From assembly GCF_029852145.1 (NCBI RefSeq), contig NC_079979.1, positions 4,378,501 through 4,442,500 of the forward strand: a stretch of DNA of 64,000 bases. The letters are read 5' to 3'. Positions 55,198-64,000 of this stretch are shown here, piece by piece. A program made the translations under genes and the position numbers. Source of the stretch: Microplitis mediator (Eukaryota; Arthropoda; Insecta; Hymenoptera; Braconidae). The first letter of the stretch is position 1. The number at the start of each line of letters is the position of its first letter. The notes below the pieces were generated by a model. The model worked only from the letters and a program-made list of their open reading frames with translations, had not been told where the DNA came from and did no database searches.

Positions 55198-55908
55198 TTA
55201 GGGTGACCCAAAAAAACCAATTACTTTTTTTTTTGAGTCTCTTATGAAAATTTGTTTGTTTAAGATGTTTTAAGAAGCCTCTTCAAAAATCAGCACGATA
55301 AAAAATTTACAAAGGGTCACTCACGAATTTTGAATGTATCAAAATTGATTAAAATAGTTTACATTAATGTTAAGTTCACAGAATAGATTAGAAGACTATT
55401 ATTTTTACGAGTTTGGCATTAAAATAAAAATAACTAGAAAACAATGCGGAATTTGAATGAACTTTATTACAAATAATTTGTAGGAATAATTTGTGTTTGA
55501 ATAAAATTGCCTATAAAAAAGATCTTTTGACATTTTTTGATAAGTCTGATAGTTTTACTGGAAAAGTAAAAAGATCTGGAAATTTATTATGGATTTGACT
55601 TCCAGCTCCAATAACTTTCGAATGGATGGATTTATCAAAAAATGATAAGGGAATTGTTTGTAGAGGGTTAAATTCTCTACAAGATTATGCTATGGACTTA
55701 TTTATATGAGGCGCGAATGCCGAGCTTGGAAAATACTAAAATTTTTTTCCTATGTTATTTAAATGGGAAATGAAAAATTAGAAATAGGCACCTCTAAATA
55801 TTAATATTAAATGCTCTGCTTTGAACAGGCTTCTTTTCTTACCTTCCCTCGAGTTTTCAGCCTATTTTTTTGTTGAAAAAAAAGTCGCCTCAAAATGGCA
55901 CACCCTAA
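55198..55908. mobile_element. Mariner-like element, TTAGGGTGACCC ends
   Basis: TTAGGGTGACCCAAAAAAACC at the left (truncated here to its first 20 bases: TTAGGGTGACCCAAAAAAAC) and GGCACACCCTAA at the right, with TA on each side. The left ~150 bp are related to the 32593 family (AAGAAGCCTCTTCAAAAATC). 55,400-55,615 is the inverse of 22,795-23,010. No coding frame. Confidence 0.65.
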
Positions 55909-56050
55909 TAAATATACATACATGTATAAATTTTTTAACGAGTGGTATTTTTGAATTCTACTAAACCAATTATGATAGGTTATGACAAAATTCTTTGAAA
56001 AATTGATCATGAGGACAAATACAATTGTCAGATTTTTATAAAATCTACCT

Positions 56051-57374
56051 AAAAAAAAGTTATTAGCAGTTAATTTTAGTAAACAAGCAATTCCGAGCTA
56101 AAGTCTTAAGAAGATAAAATTTAGAAAAATTTTAGTTAAAACATCATTGCTTACTATCGTCTACATATGTAATTTAAAAATATTAATTTCGATTCAGTAA
56201 CGTAAATTGAAGAATAGTAATAAAAATAACTAATTATATAATGTAACTAAAAGTAATAAATAAAAATAAATGTGTAATTTAATTTTGATGTTTTATTTTC
56301 ACGTCTCATAGTAGTCAAAAGCCTAGAGATAGCGCTTTTATACACATTTTATTTAGGTTCAACGACCTCGGAAAATGAGAGATGTAGTTTTAGGGTGCAA
56401 GAAAAAAAAAAGAAAATTGTCTAGAGAAACCTAACAAGGCCTTTGACGTTGACCGATTGAGGAAAACAGACGTACATAACACAGAATAACGGCTTAGTAA
56501 CAACCAAAAAGATTTTAGAGGAATTCGAGTTTCCAACTAATACATACATCTGATCCACTAACTCTGTCTGACCAGAACAAGACTCCTACTACTTACGAAT
56601 TTATTGGACCCTAAAAAAGATATGAGCCGAAATATTTAAAGCAATAAAATGATATTTACTACAAAAAATCGATTTACACATGATAGTCTATTGCATGGCA
56701 AGGGATAAAACAAGACGATTTCAGATGAGGGTAAAGTTGATTGCTTGAGCCGAAAACGAGAGCTGACATAACCCGACGTCTAAACTCTTGTTTTATCCCG
56801 TAGGATGCACTCTGTTTTTCCTATTACCTGCGTTGATACTGGGAATTTTAATGTCTGGATCCAGTCGAAACAGGCTAGTTTTGACAAATTTCAGTAATTT
56901 AACAAGGAAACGATGGCTTTTTATTGAAAGTTCAAATTTTTGTCTCTATTTGTGGGAAGAATGACGCATTCGCTAATTTTATCGTTTGTTTTCTTATAAA
57001 AAAAAAAGAATGACTTGCTTCCCTCTAAACAGGGGAAGAATTTCAACTTCCTGTGCAAATATGCTTCAAATTGAATTTAGTGTTTTATTGATTTTGACTT
57101 AATTATAAGATAGATGTTTTTATCATCGACCTATTGCGAAAATTTTTTTGAATCAATATTTGACAAACATTGTTGAAGTTTTTGCATTAAAAAAGTGTTT
57201 GCATAATCTGTTTGGAATAAAATAAACGTCTTTTTATAATAACTCTGTTAATTCGTTATGGGCATAAAAATAATTATCATGTACTCGCTGTATAGAATAA
57301 TAAGTTGATCGATATTTAGAATAAAACCTTTAAAAATAAATTGAAATAAAACAATAATATCTTAGATAACTAAT
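56051..57374. other. Non-coding region
   Basis: Apart from the palindrome at 56688-56812 I see no gene or recognised repeat. Frames are short and biased. Confidence 0.35.
56688..56812. repeat. Imperfect palindrome with GGGATAAAACAAGA arms
   Basis: TGCATGGCAAGGGATAAAAC and its complement (GTTTTATCCCGTAGGATGCA) bound ~122 bp. Inner parts pair more loosely around CCGAAAACGAGAGCTGACAT. It is a short fold-back, possibly a miniature element. Confidence 0.55.
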
Positions 57375-58329
57375 CCCGGGAAAAAATCATCAGACCTGAT
57401 CATGCACGATCATGTGTTAATCTCATGCATGCTCATAGCTGGCAAATATTCAGGCATGATCATGCTTGAGCGAGAATAATCATGCTTGACCAAGCATGAT
57501 CAGTCATGATCAAGCACAATCCCTAGAATTATTGAAAAAAAAAAAATAATAATAATTCAATTTTAATTTAACTTATTTTGTTAGAATTGATGTAAGGTTA
57601 ATGTTTACTGGCTGCAAAGTGCTATTGAAATTTTACCCGTGACGGGTCTTGAACCCACGACCATCGTGTTATAAAGCAAGCCCGCTGTCCACTAGGCTGA
57701 CCTGTCTCGTTCAGTTTACGACGGTTCTTAACATCTTTTAAATACTCAGGGTTGTAAAAAATATAATATTATTTGAATTCAATCTTGATCAGATATTTTT
57801 TTTAATAATGAATGAAAAGAATTCTAGTTATAAATTACAAGCAAATTTAACAATTACATTACTCTAAATAATTCATTGAAAAAAAAATAAATATGCAATT
57901 GATTGACTATCATCATCAATTTCGCAAGAATTTATTAATTCAATTCTTCAATAAAAAAAAAAATTGTAATTAAATCTATTTTAATTATTTTTTGGAAAAA
58001 AAAGATTATTTTTAATTATTAAGTGAATCAAAAATTATAAATTAAATTTATTTTAATCGTCGATAAAAAAAAAACATAATAACTTTAACTACTAACGTCA
58101 AAATAAAAATAAATGTTGAATTACTAAAATTTTTTCATCGAAAATATTCGATTGTCCCGGATTAAAAACTTCGAGTAAATCCGATACAAGCTCGATCGGA
58201 TTCCGATTGTATTTTTTTGCATGATCAGACATGACTGCATGAGTCATGCTTGATCGTGCATGATTCATACATGATCATGCTTTGCTTGTCTGAATCAAGC
58301 ATGATCATGCGTACTGATTTTTTCCCGGG
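57375..58329. mobile_element. CCCGGGAAAAAATCA element with GCATGATCATGC arrays and tRNA-like core
   Basis: Inverted ends CCCGGGAAAAAATCA and TGATTTTTTCCCGGG. The left ~150 bp and right ~130 bp contain about 10 ATGATCATGC / GCATGATC motifs each. The core carries a tRNA-like sequence (57632-57708, minus) followed by ~450 bp of A/T runs. Outside dinucleotides are AT (left) and CT (right), so the target duplication is imperfect. No protein frame. 955 bp. Confidence 0.75.
57632..57708 (-). pseudogene. tRNA-like sequence in the GATCATGC element
   Basis: Minus strand: GAGACAGGTCAGCCTAGTGG (box A-like CAGCCTAGTGG), ACAGCGGGCTTGCTTTATAA, CACGATGG, then TCGTGGGTTCAAGACCCGTC with a perfect box B GGTTCAAGACC. 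T-arm pairing GTGGG/CCCGT is plausible, but anticodon and acceptor arms are not canonical. It is tRNA-derived, not a functional tRNA. Confidence 0.6.
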
Positions 58330-58371
58330 CTATCAAAAAAATTCATATGGGAATCCAGCCTAGATTTTAAT

Positions 58372-59004
58372 CAGGGGTACGCTAATCTTGTTCGAATCGA
58401 ATCGAGTCGAATAGTTAGATTCGATTCGATATTCAAGTCGAATATCGAATAGTTCGAAAGATTCGAATAGTTTCGAAACTTTGCCAAATTTTCGGTAAAT
58501 AGCAAAGCCTGGGGCACGAAGGCCCCCCTCAAAAATTAGGTAGAAAATTTTTTTCTTATTTTCCGTCAAGTTATGACCTCTATAATGCTTTTATCATATT
58601 TAGGCCAATATGTGATATGTGGGGTAAAATGGACAACTCGAAAAAAAAATTGCAACGAAAAAATTATTTTTTTTATTTTCCGTCAAGTTATTTTTTTCAT
58701 TACAATTTTTTTTTTTTGAGTGGTCCATTTTACCCAACTTATCACATATTTGACTAAAATATGATAAAAACATCATAGAGGTCATAACTTGACGGAAAAT
58801 AAAAAAAAATTTTTTACCTAATTTTTGAGGGAGGCCTTTGTGCCCCAGGCTCCCCCATTTACCGAAGATTCTGTAAAGTTTCGAAACTATTCGAATCTTT
58901 CGAACTATTCGAACATTTCGAATCTTCGAGGCGAATCTAGAGTCGAATTGTTCGATTCGATTCGCCTCAAATAATTCGAAGTTTCGAGTATTCGCACACC
59001 CCTA
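58372..59004. mobile_element. hAT-like fold-back element with TTCGAA-rich arms
   Basis: Left end CAGGGGTACGCTAAT, right end ATTCGCACACCCCTA. The 8-bp flanks ATTTTAAT and ATTTTTAT differ at one base, fitting a hAT-type 8-bp duplication. The arms are full inverted copies: ATTCGAATCG motifs outside, then GTTTCGAAACTTTGC, GCCTGGGGCACGAAGGC and TTTTCCGTCAAGTTATGACC. The 69- and 61-aa frames are palindrome artefacts. Confidence 0.75.
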
Positions 59005-61289
59005 ATTTTTATGTAAGTTTTCACCTGGCGTTTTCAGATGGTTCCCATATGGTTTCTTACACTAGTCACAGAAATTAAGGGATATAAAAAAAATTCCAAA
59101 TTTTTGAGTGATTTGTAACATGCTGGTCGTAAATTAAAAATAAAAAAATAAGCAAATTGTAGCTTCAAGTTTCTAGTTTTCAGATCTGGAGTGATCTTGA
59201 GAAAACCAACGTCAAAAAAATTTTCCAAATTTCTGCTCGTCTTAAAAAAGGTGTATGTTCTATTCATGATTGAGCTTGGTCATGCATGACATTGCACGAA
59301 TCATGTGTGACGATTCTTTCCTCGTTATGCACGACCATGCACATTTTGAGTAAACTCAAAAAATTGAAAATAATAAAAAAATGAGTCATCCTCTTGGGAT
59401 TATATTTTAATACACTTAACCTCAGTCTGACCAAAATTTGGAACCATTATGATGATTGTATTTTGAAAAATTCAAGTTTTTGTGTTTTTAAGCATCTGAA
59501 CTTTTTTTCCAGCTCTTGACACATTGTTTAATAAAATTTTTTAAATTTCTTAAAATTTTTTTGTAATATCTTCTTACATATATTAGTCAGAAATTTCTAA
59601 CTACACATCTAGTAAAATAGTTCTTGAATAAATTTTTTTTACTAATTATTTAAATAAAATTCGATGGGGTCAATTCGTGCGGTTCAACTCTCAGGGACGG
59701 TTGAATCGCACTGTGAGCATCTGACATGCACGCGCATCTTGACTGAATGTGAAAAAAGCCAAATTAACCTTCAAAAAAAATAATTATATTGACAGAAGTT
59801 TGAAAACTGATTTTTATCACATCTAATATAATATCAAATAATCAATATTATTAGATGATTTGAAATTTTGGTTTTAAGCTGTAATGAATATTAAATCATT
59901 CAGTAAAGGCATTTGTTTGTGGTTCTAATACCTTGGTTCAATTGTCCCCAACTAGTGGTTCAATTGCCCCTGCAAAGGGGACGATTGAACCATTTAATGC
60001 ACTTGTACAATTTCGGATTTATTAAAAATTTTTATCATTCGTTAACTTATGTGCTTGTGAGAAATGATAGTCTATATAATTAAGTATAATTTTATCATAA
60101 GAAAAGTTATCATTTTGCTTTTATTCATCTGAAAAAAATTGTTGCAGTTTTTTTTGGTTCAATGGACTTCCTTCTCCCCTGCTATTCATGCATTCAAACA
60201 ATATTTTATTAAGCTTATAGTTAAAATCCTTATACCATAGTGACATATTGAGTGGTTAGAACAGTCATAGTTGATATCCTTAAACGAAATGTATACGAGT
60301 TTGTAAAAAATGTATCCTCTATTATTGAAGGTACTATATTTTGAATAGTGGAATGCATTTTCCTTTCCGTATACTGTCCTTGTTTTTCAGTGTAACTCGA
60401 ACAAAATGAAAAAAAAATTTCAAATTACTTAAGTGTGTCATCAAATTTTATGTTACACAGTAGAAAAAGTCGTAGTTCAAACTACTACGAGCTGGAGTCA
60501 AAAAGTACCGAAACCAACTTGGAATAACTTTAACCAAACTTATAGTAACGCCAACTGCAGTCATCCATGTTTGATCAAATATGCACGGAAAGAAATGAAG
60601 GTCAACTTAAAAGAAAAAATACTGTCTTAATGTCAATTTCTATTAGATCTTTTTAAAAAATCATAAATTATGATAATTTTTATGAAAAATTAGTAAAAAG
60701 TCATACGTACGCAAACAAAATTACAGAGTAGCATAATGATATTTGAAGTCTTTGATTTTTAATAACCAACAAATGTAAAATATGTTATGATATGGAAGTA
60801 ATATCAAAATAAATCTTGAAATTTTATAACTTGGGTATAAAGTTTTGATAAACGATTGCTATTAATTGAAATGTAAATAAAAATTATTATGTATTTCACA
60901 TTATAGTTTTTCAATGATAGATTTATAAATTTTTTATAATTTTGTATCAAAAATGAAAGTCAGCATAAAAATATTTATTTTAAACAGTATTAAATTCGAA
61001 ATAAATTCATTTTATTTTAAACTCCGTTGAAAAATTTTTTGAACACACAAAAATTAATTAGAACTAAAAATTATAATTATAATAGAATAACAAAATTCAC
61101 AGATTTTGTCATGATATTTATATTGACTTCAATTTTTATTATTATTGTCTGGTTATAAATTTTCGAACATTTTGATTCAATTTAAAAATACTAAAGCTAG
61201 CATAATAAAAATTCTTAAAATTTTGAAAGTTTTAATTTTTTCAGTTGATAATTCTCATTATATGGTCAGTATAAACCCTTGCGACCTTT
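59005..61289. other. Mostly non-coding; one GATCATGC-like patch
   Basis: 59,262-59,360 has TCATGATTGAGC, TGGTCATGCATGACAT and ATGCACGACCATGCAC, like one end of the 57375 element. 59,935-59,998 has repeated GGTTCAATTG(T/C)CCC with an inverse GATTGAACC. The remainder, including the 65-aa frame at 60,433, shows nothing recognisable. Confidence 0.35.
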
Positions 61290-61585
61290 AACCCACTCTG
61301 GAAATACTCTGGAATCATAGTCAGAATGTAAACATTATAAATCCAGTATGTTCCCAGAGTGGTTTTGGGCCCTTTTTCCAGAGTGAAACCAAAGTGGTTT
61401 CAGAATTGATCCAGAGTAGATCAAAGTGTTTTCAGAATGGACCCAAAGCGAATCCAGAATGAAATCAAAGTGTTTTCAGAATGGACCCAAAGTGAGTCCA
61501 GAATGAAATCAAAGTGTTTTCAAAATGGGCTCAAAATGAGTGCAGGATGAAATCAGAGTGTTTCCAGAATGGGCTCAGAGTCGAT
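61290..61585 (+). repeat. Tandem array, ~44-bp units
   Basis: Units read TTTTCAGAATGGACCCAAAG then (C/T)GAATCCAGAATGAAATC and AAAGTG, starting near 61,428, 61,473, 61,517 and 61,561, with looser units upstream from CCCACTCTGGAAATACTC. CCAGAGT / ACTCTGG occurs in both orientations. Confidence 0.65.
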
Positions 61586-62337
61586 GAAATTTTAATATTA
61601 AGGAATAAAAAATAATTTGGTACTTTCTAAACACTTAAATCAATAATAATCTACAGAAAAAAAATTTTTACCACAATTTTTTCATTGACTTTGCTTTTGT
61701 TGATTAGTTAATTTTTACTTGTTGAAAGTTTACATAAAAACCCTGATTATTTCTAAACTACAAACCCCGGATTTTTTTTACTTCTTGAAGCTATTCTTCA
61801 AAGGGCTTAGAAAAGATCGCCGGTGAAAAAATTAAAAAATTTCGATTTTATTAACAGTCTAAAGTATTGAATAATAAAAAACGTAAATAAAGCAATCAAG
61901 AAAATTTATTTTTTTTATTATTTTGTTTTTTTATTTCTAAAAACTACATAACAATAATTTGCAAAAAATTTTTACTTGCATTGTTTAAATAATTGTTACA
62001 AACAAAGTCATTGCTAATTAGATTTAATAAAATTTTTTTTTGAGAAAAAAACGATTAATAAAAATAAGGATTTTTAAGAAAAAAATCGTTTCTTAAAAAT
62101 ATTTTTTTTTGCTAAACAGCGTAATTGCTAATAAACAATTTTTTTTTTTTACTCAATATTAATATTAAGGCTATAATAATTTCGCTAAGATATAGATTTA
62201 AAAAAATATTACTTACAGTTGATATCAATTGAAAGTTGAACGAAATTTGTAAAATAAATTTCAGCAAAATCTTCATGTCAATTTTATAATTCCAATTTTC
62301 GAATTTTATTGGCTAAAATTTATTCGACAAATTTCGT
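61586..62337. other. AT-rich non-coding stretch
   Basis: Long A and T runs. No gene, no repeat boundary recognised. Confidence 0.35.
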
Positions 62338-62528
62338 TTATAGTCGTCCCGATAAAAACTTGGGATTTTTTTCCCACCAGTTCTTTCCTCTACCACCATG
62401 ATATTAGAATGGGCGCATGCGCCATTTGAATGTGCGCATGAGCAAAGCCACCAAAACTAACATTTAAAGGGTGGGGGAAGAAACCGTGGTGGGGAAAAAA
62501 TCTCAAGCTTTCGTCGGGATGACTATAA
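62338..62528. mobile_element. Short fold-back MITE, AGTCGTCCCGA ends
   Basis: TATAGTCGTCCCGATAAAAA and the complement (TCGTCGGGATGACTATA) are inverted, followed inward by GGGATTTTTTTCCCACCA and TGGTGGGGAAAAAATCTC. The centre has GGGCGCATGCGCC and TGTGCGCATGAGC. About 190 bp, no coding. Confidence 0.7.
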
Positions 62529-62981
62529 CTCCTCATTGACATCAATTGCAAGTCATTTTTTTCAAATTATATACCTTGGTGAAATTACAACTACCTTCTC
62601 CTCTTTTCAATTGAAGTTTTAATTTTTTTTTAATTAATTAATAAAATTGCCATACGGTTACAACAGTTGAAAGCCATTAACTCTTTAAAATTATAATAAT
62701 TATCACGAGTTAAAATGAGCAGTGTTGGTTATGTTGTTGGTTATGTTGAGCTGTCAGAACGCCGGCACTCTATACTATACACTTTATAGTGTATAAATCC
62801 TTGTGTGAGTCTACTGACACAAACGAGCTTGTGAATATAGTTACACGACTGAGCCAGAAAAAAACGTAGTCGACCAGAACGTGCTCTAATTTGTGTAAGC
62901 CACAAAAGTTGTTCTTTCTGGAGCAAGAAGCAGCCAGGAAGTCCGTACTTTCGGGTCGGGGATCAAGAAAAATTAGTTTGG
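62529..62981. other. Non-coding spacer
   Basis: A small palindrome, TATACACTTTATAGTGTATA, lies at about 62,775-62,795. The minus-strand 61-aa frame has no support. Confidence 0.35.
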
Positions 62982-63610
62982 CCCGAACTAGGCTTGCCTA
63001 ACTAAGGCAAGCCTAATTCATATCTTATCAGATCTTCATGAGGCAAAACGAACATTGGCATGCCTAATAATTCGAGATTCGATTGTGATCACGAAACCCT
63101 GTGGCTTACCGAAGTACGGCATACCATTGGAATTCCTGGCTAATAGGTAGCAATGGTAACATAAGGTTTGCCGATGTTTGGTAAGCCAGAGCCAGATAAA
63201 ACTAGGACACTCTGTGGCAAGGCCGGACTCAGGCCTATCATTGAAATTTCTGACCGGTAGGTAACAATGGCAATCTAAGGTTTGCCAAAGTTTGGTATGC
63301 CAAAGTCAGATGAAACTAGGAACATCTGTGGCAAGGCCGTCCTCAGGGCTAACATTGAAATCCCTGACCGGTAGGTAGCAATGGCTATCTAAGGTTTGCC
63401 AAAGTTTAGTATGCCAAAGTCAAATAAAACTAGGAACGTCTGTGGCAAGTCACACTCAGGCCGAACATGGAAATTCCTGGCTGATAGGTAGCAATGGTAA
63501 CATAAGGTTTGCCGATGTTTGGTAAGCCAAAGCCAGACGAAACTAGGAACGTCTGTAGTTAGGTCGCTTTCAGTACTAATATTAAAATTCCTGACTGGTA
63601 GGTAGCAATG
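62982..63610 (+). repeat. Tandem array, ~113-bp units, AGGCTTGCC motif
   Basis: The anchor TAGGTAGCAATGG recurs at 63,144, 63,257, 63,371, 63,484 and 63,598. Units include AAGGTTTGCC(G/A)A, TTTGGTA(A/T)GCCA, AAACTAGGA and CTGTGGCAAGGCC. It starts near CCCGAACTAGGCTTGCC, with AGGCAAGCCT in inverse. It is non-coding. Confidence 0.75.
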
Positions 63611-63630
63611 GTAACTATACTATATATATA

Positions 63631-64000
63631 CCCGACTAGAATTCCAGTGCGGCATGCCAAAATACCAATTCGGGACGAATGAGGCTTTCCGAAATGAAGC
63701 AAGCCTAATTTGAACCTTGTCCCGTCCCTATGAGGAAAACCGAAACTCAATATACCGACACTTTTCCAAACTTGGTTGTTATTAGGAGTTTTCGGTTGGG
63801 CGTAAGTTCAGTGTATATTTGGAATTCCTGACTGAAACGCAATGAGGATGACTAAAGGCTTGCCAAAGCTAAGTATGTCAAATTTAGCTGTTATTTGGAA
63901 AATCATCGTCATTGCCTAAGTTAGGTATATCTTTGGAATTCCTGGCTGGTACCGAATAATATTTCAATAGCATAAATAAATTTAGGAGTCACAATCGGTA
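63631..64000 (+). mobile_element. Partial element starting CCCGACTAGAATT
   Basis: Begins CCCGACTAGAATTCCAG after a TATATA run. It carries GCCAAAA, AGGCTTTCC, AAGCAAGCCTAA and GGCTTGCCAAAG motifs related to the array just upstream, and runs off the window. The terminus matches the complement of the end at 40,115. Confidence 0.45.

Larger units (their letters stand above)
54070..56050. repeat. Inverted arms flanking two inserted elements
   Basis: Left arm 54,070-54,181 and right arm 55,920-56,050 are inverted copies sharing TTTTTCAA(A)GAATTTTGTC, ATAACCTATCATAATTGG and CAAAAATACCAC. Between them lie the CACTGAG element (54182-55165) and a TTAGGGTG element (55198-55908). This may be a palindromic element opened by insertions or two inverted copies; a partial third copy is at 48.9 kb. 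The 67-aa frame on the right arm is incidental. Confidence 0.6.

Overview
The window looks like a stretch of a highly AT-rich arthropod nuclear genome, most probably an insect. The reasons are poly(A/T) tracts, dinucleotide microsatellites, insect-type LINE fragments, mariner-like and hAT-like miniature elements, and short GT-AG introns. A hymenopteran parasitoid is only a guess from the style of the repeats. Nothing is bacterial: there are no operons, no dense coding, and nearly all long reading frames lie inside repeats.

Host coding signal is sparse. Four minus-strand pieces read like real exons: about 5.14-5.22 kb, 8.06-8.20 kb, 40.58-40.69 kb, and an exon pair with a 74-nt canonical intron at 49.49-49.66 kb. 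A plus-strand piece at 23.75-23.92 kb reads like a small gene or last exon. I do not recognise the proteins, and I cannot say whether the minus-strand exons belong to one gene.

Three LINE remnants are visible. At 28.2 kb there is a 5'-truncated 3' end with an (AAT)n tail. At 43.8-47.4 kb there is a LINE with ORF1 and the start of ORF2 (endonuclease); its ORF1 is broken by a nonsense codon and by a 1.78-kb LTR-like insertion that carries an array of micro-hairpins. At 50.5-52 kb there is an intact 280-aa gag-like ORF1 with a zinc knuckle but no recognisable ORF2.

The rest is a nested landscape of DNA elements. Its most striking component is a set of at least 12 elements (roughly 0.16-1.8 kb) that start with C and end with G (CACGGAAAA, CACTGAGAAAA, CCCGTATGAAAA, CCCGGGAAAA and similar). 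They are flanked by 2-bp direct repeats of variable sequence, and each is filled with its own short palindromic motif. Four loci of this general kind carry tRNA-like Pol III promoter sequences: two inside elements with complete ends, one inside a complete element nested in a palindrome, and one near an incomplete array. The four tRNA-like sequences look different from one another. Several insertions are proven within the window because an uninterrupted copy of the target is also present. Other components are mariner-like fold-back elements (TTAGGGTG ends), a 2.9-kb near-perfect palindrome at 35.4-38.3 kb, a hAT-like fold-back at 58.4-59.0 kb, a dispersed family starting AACTTCCCGCT, and several tandem arrays.
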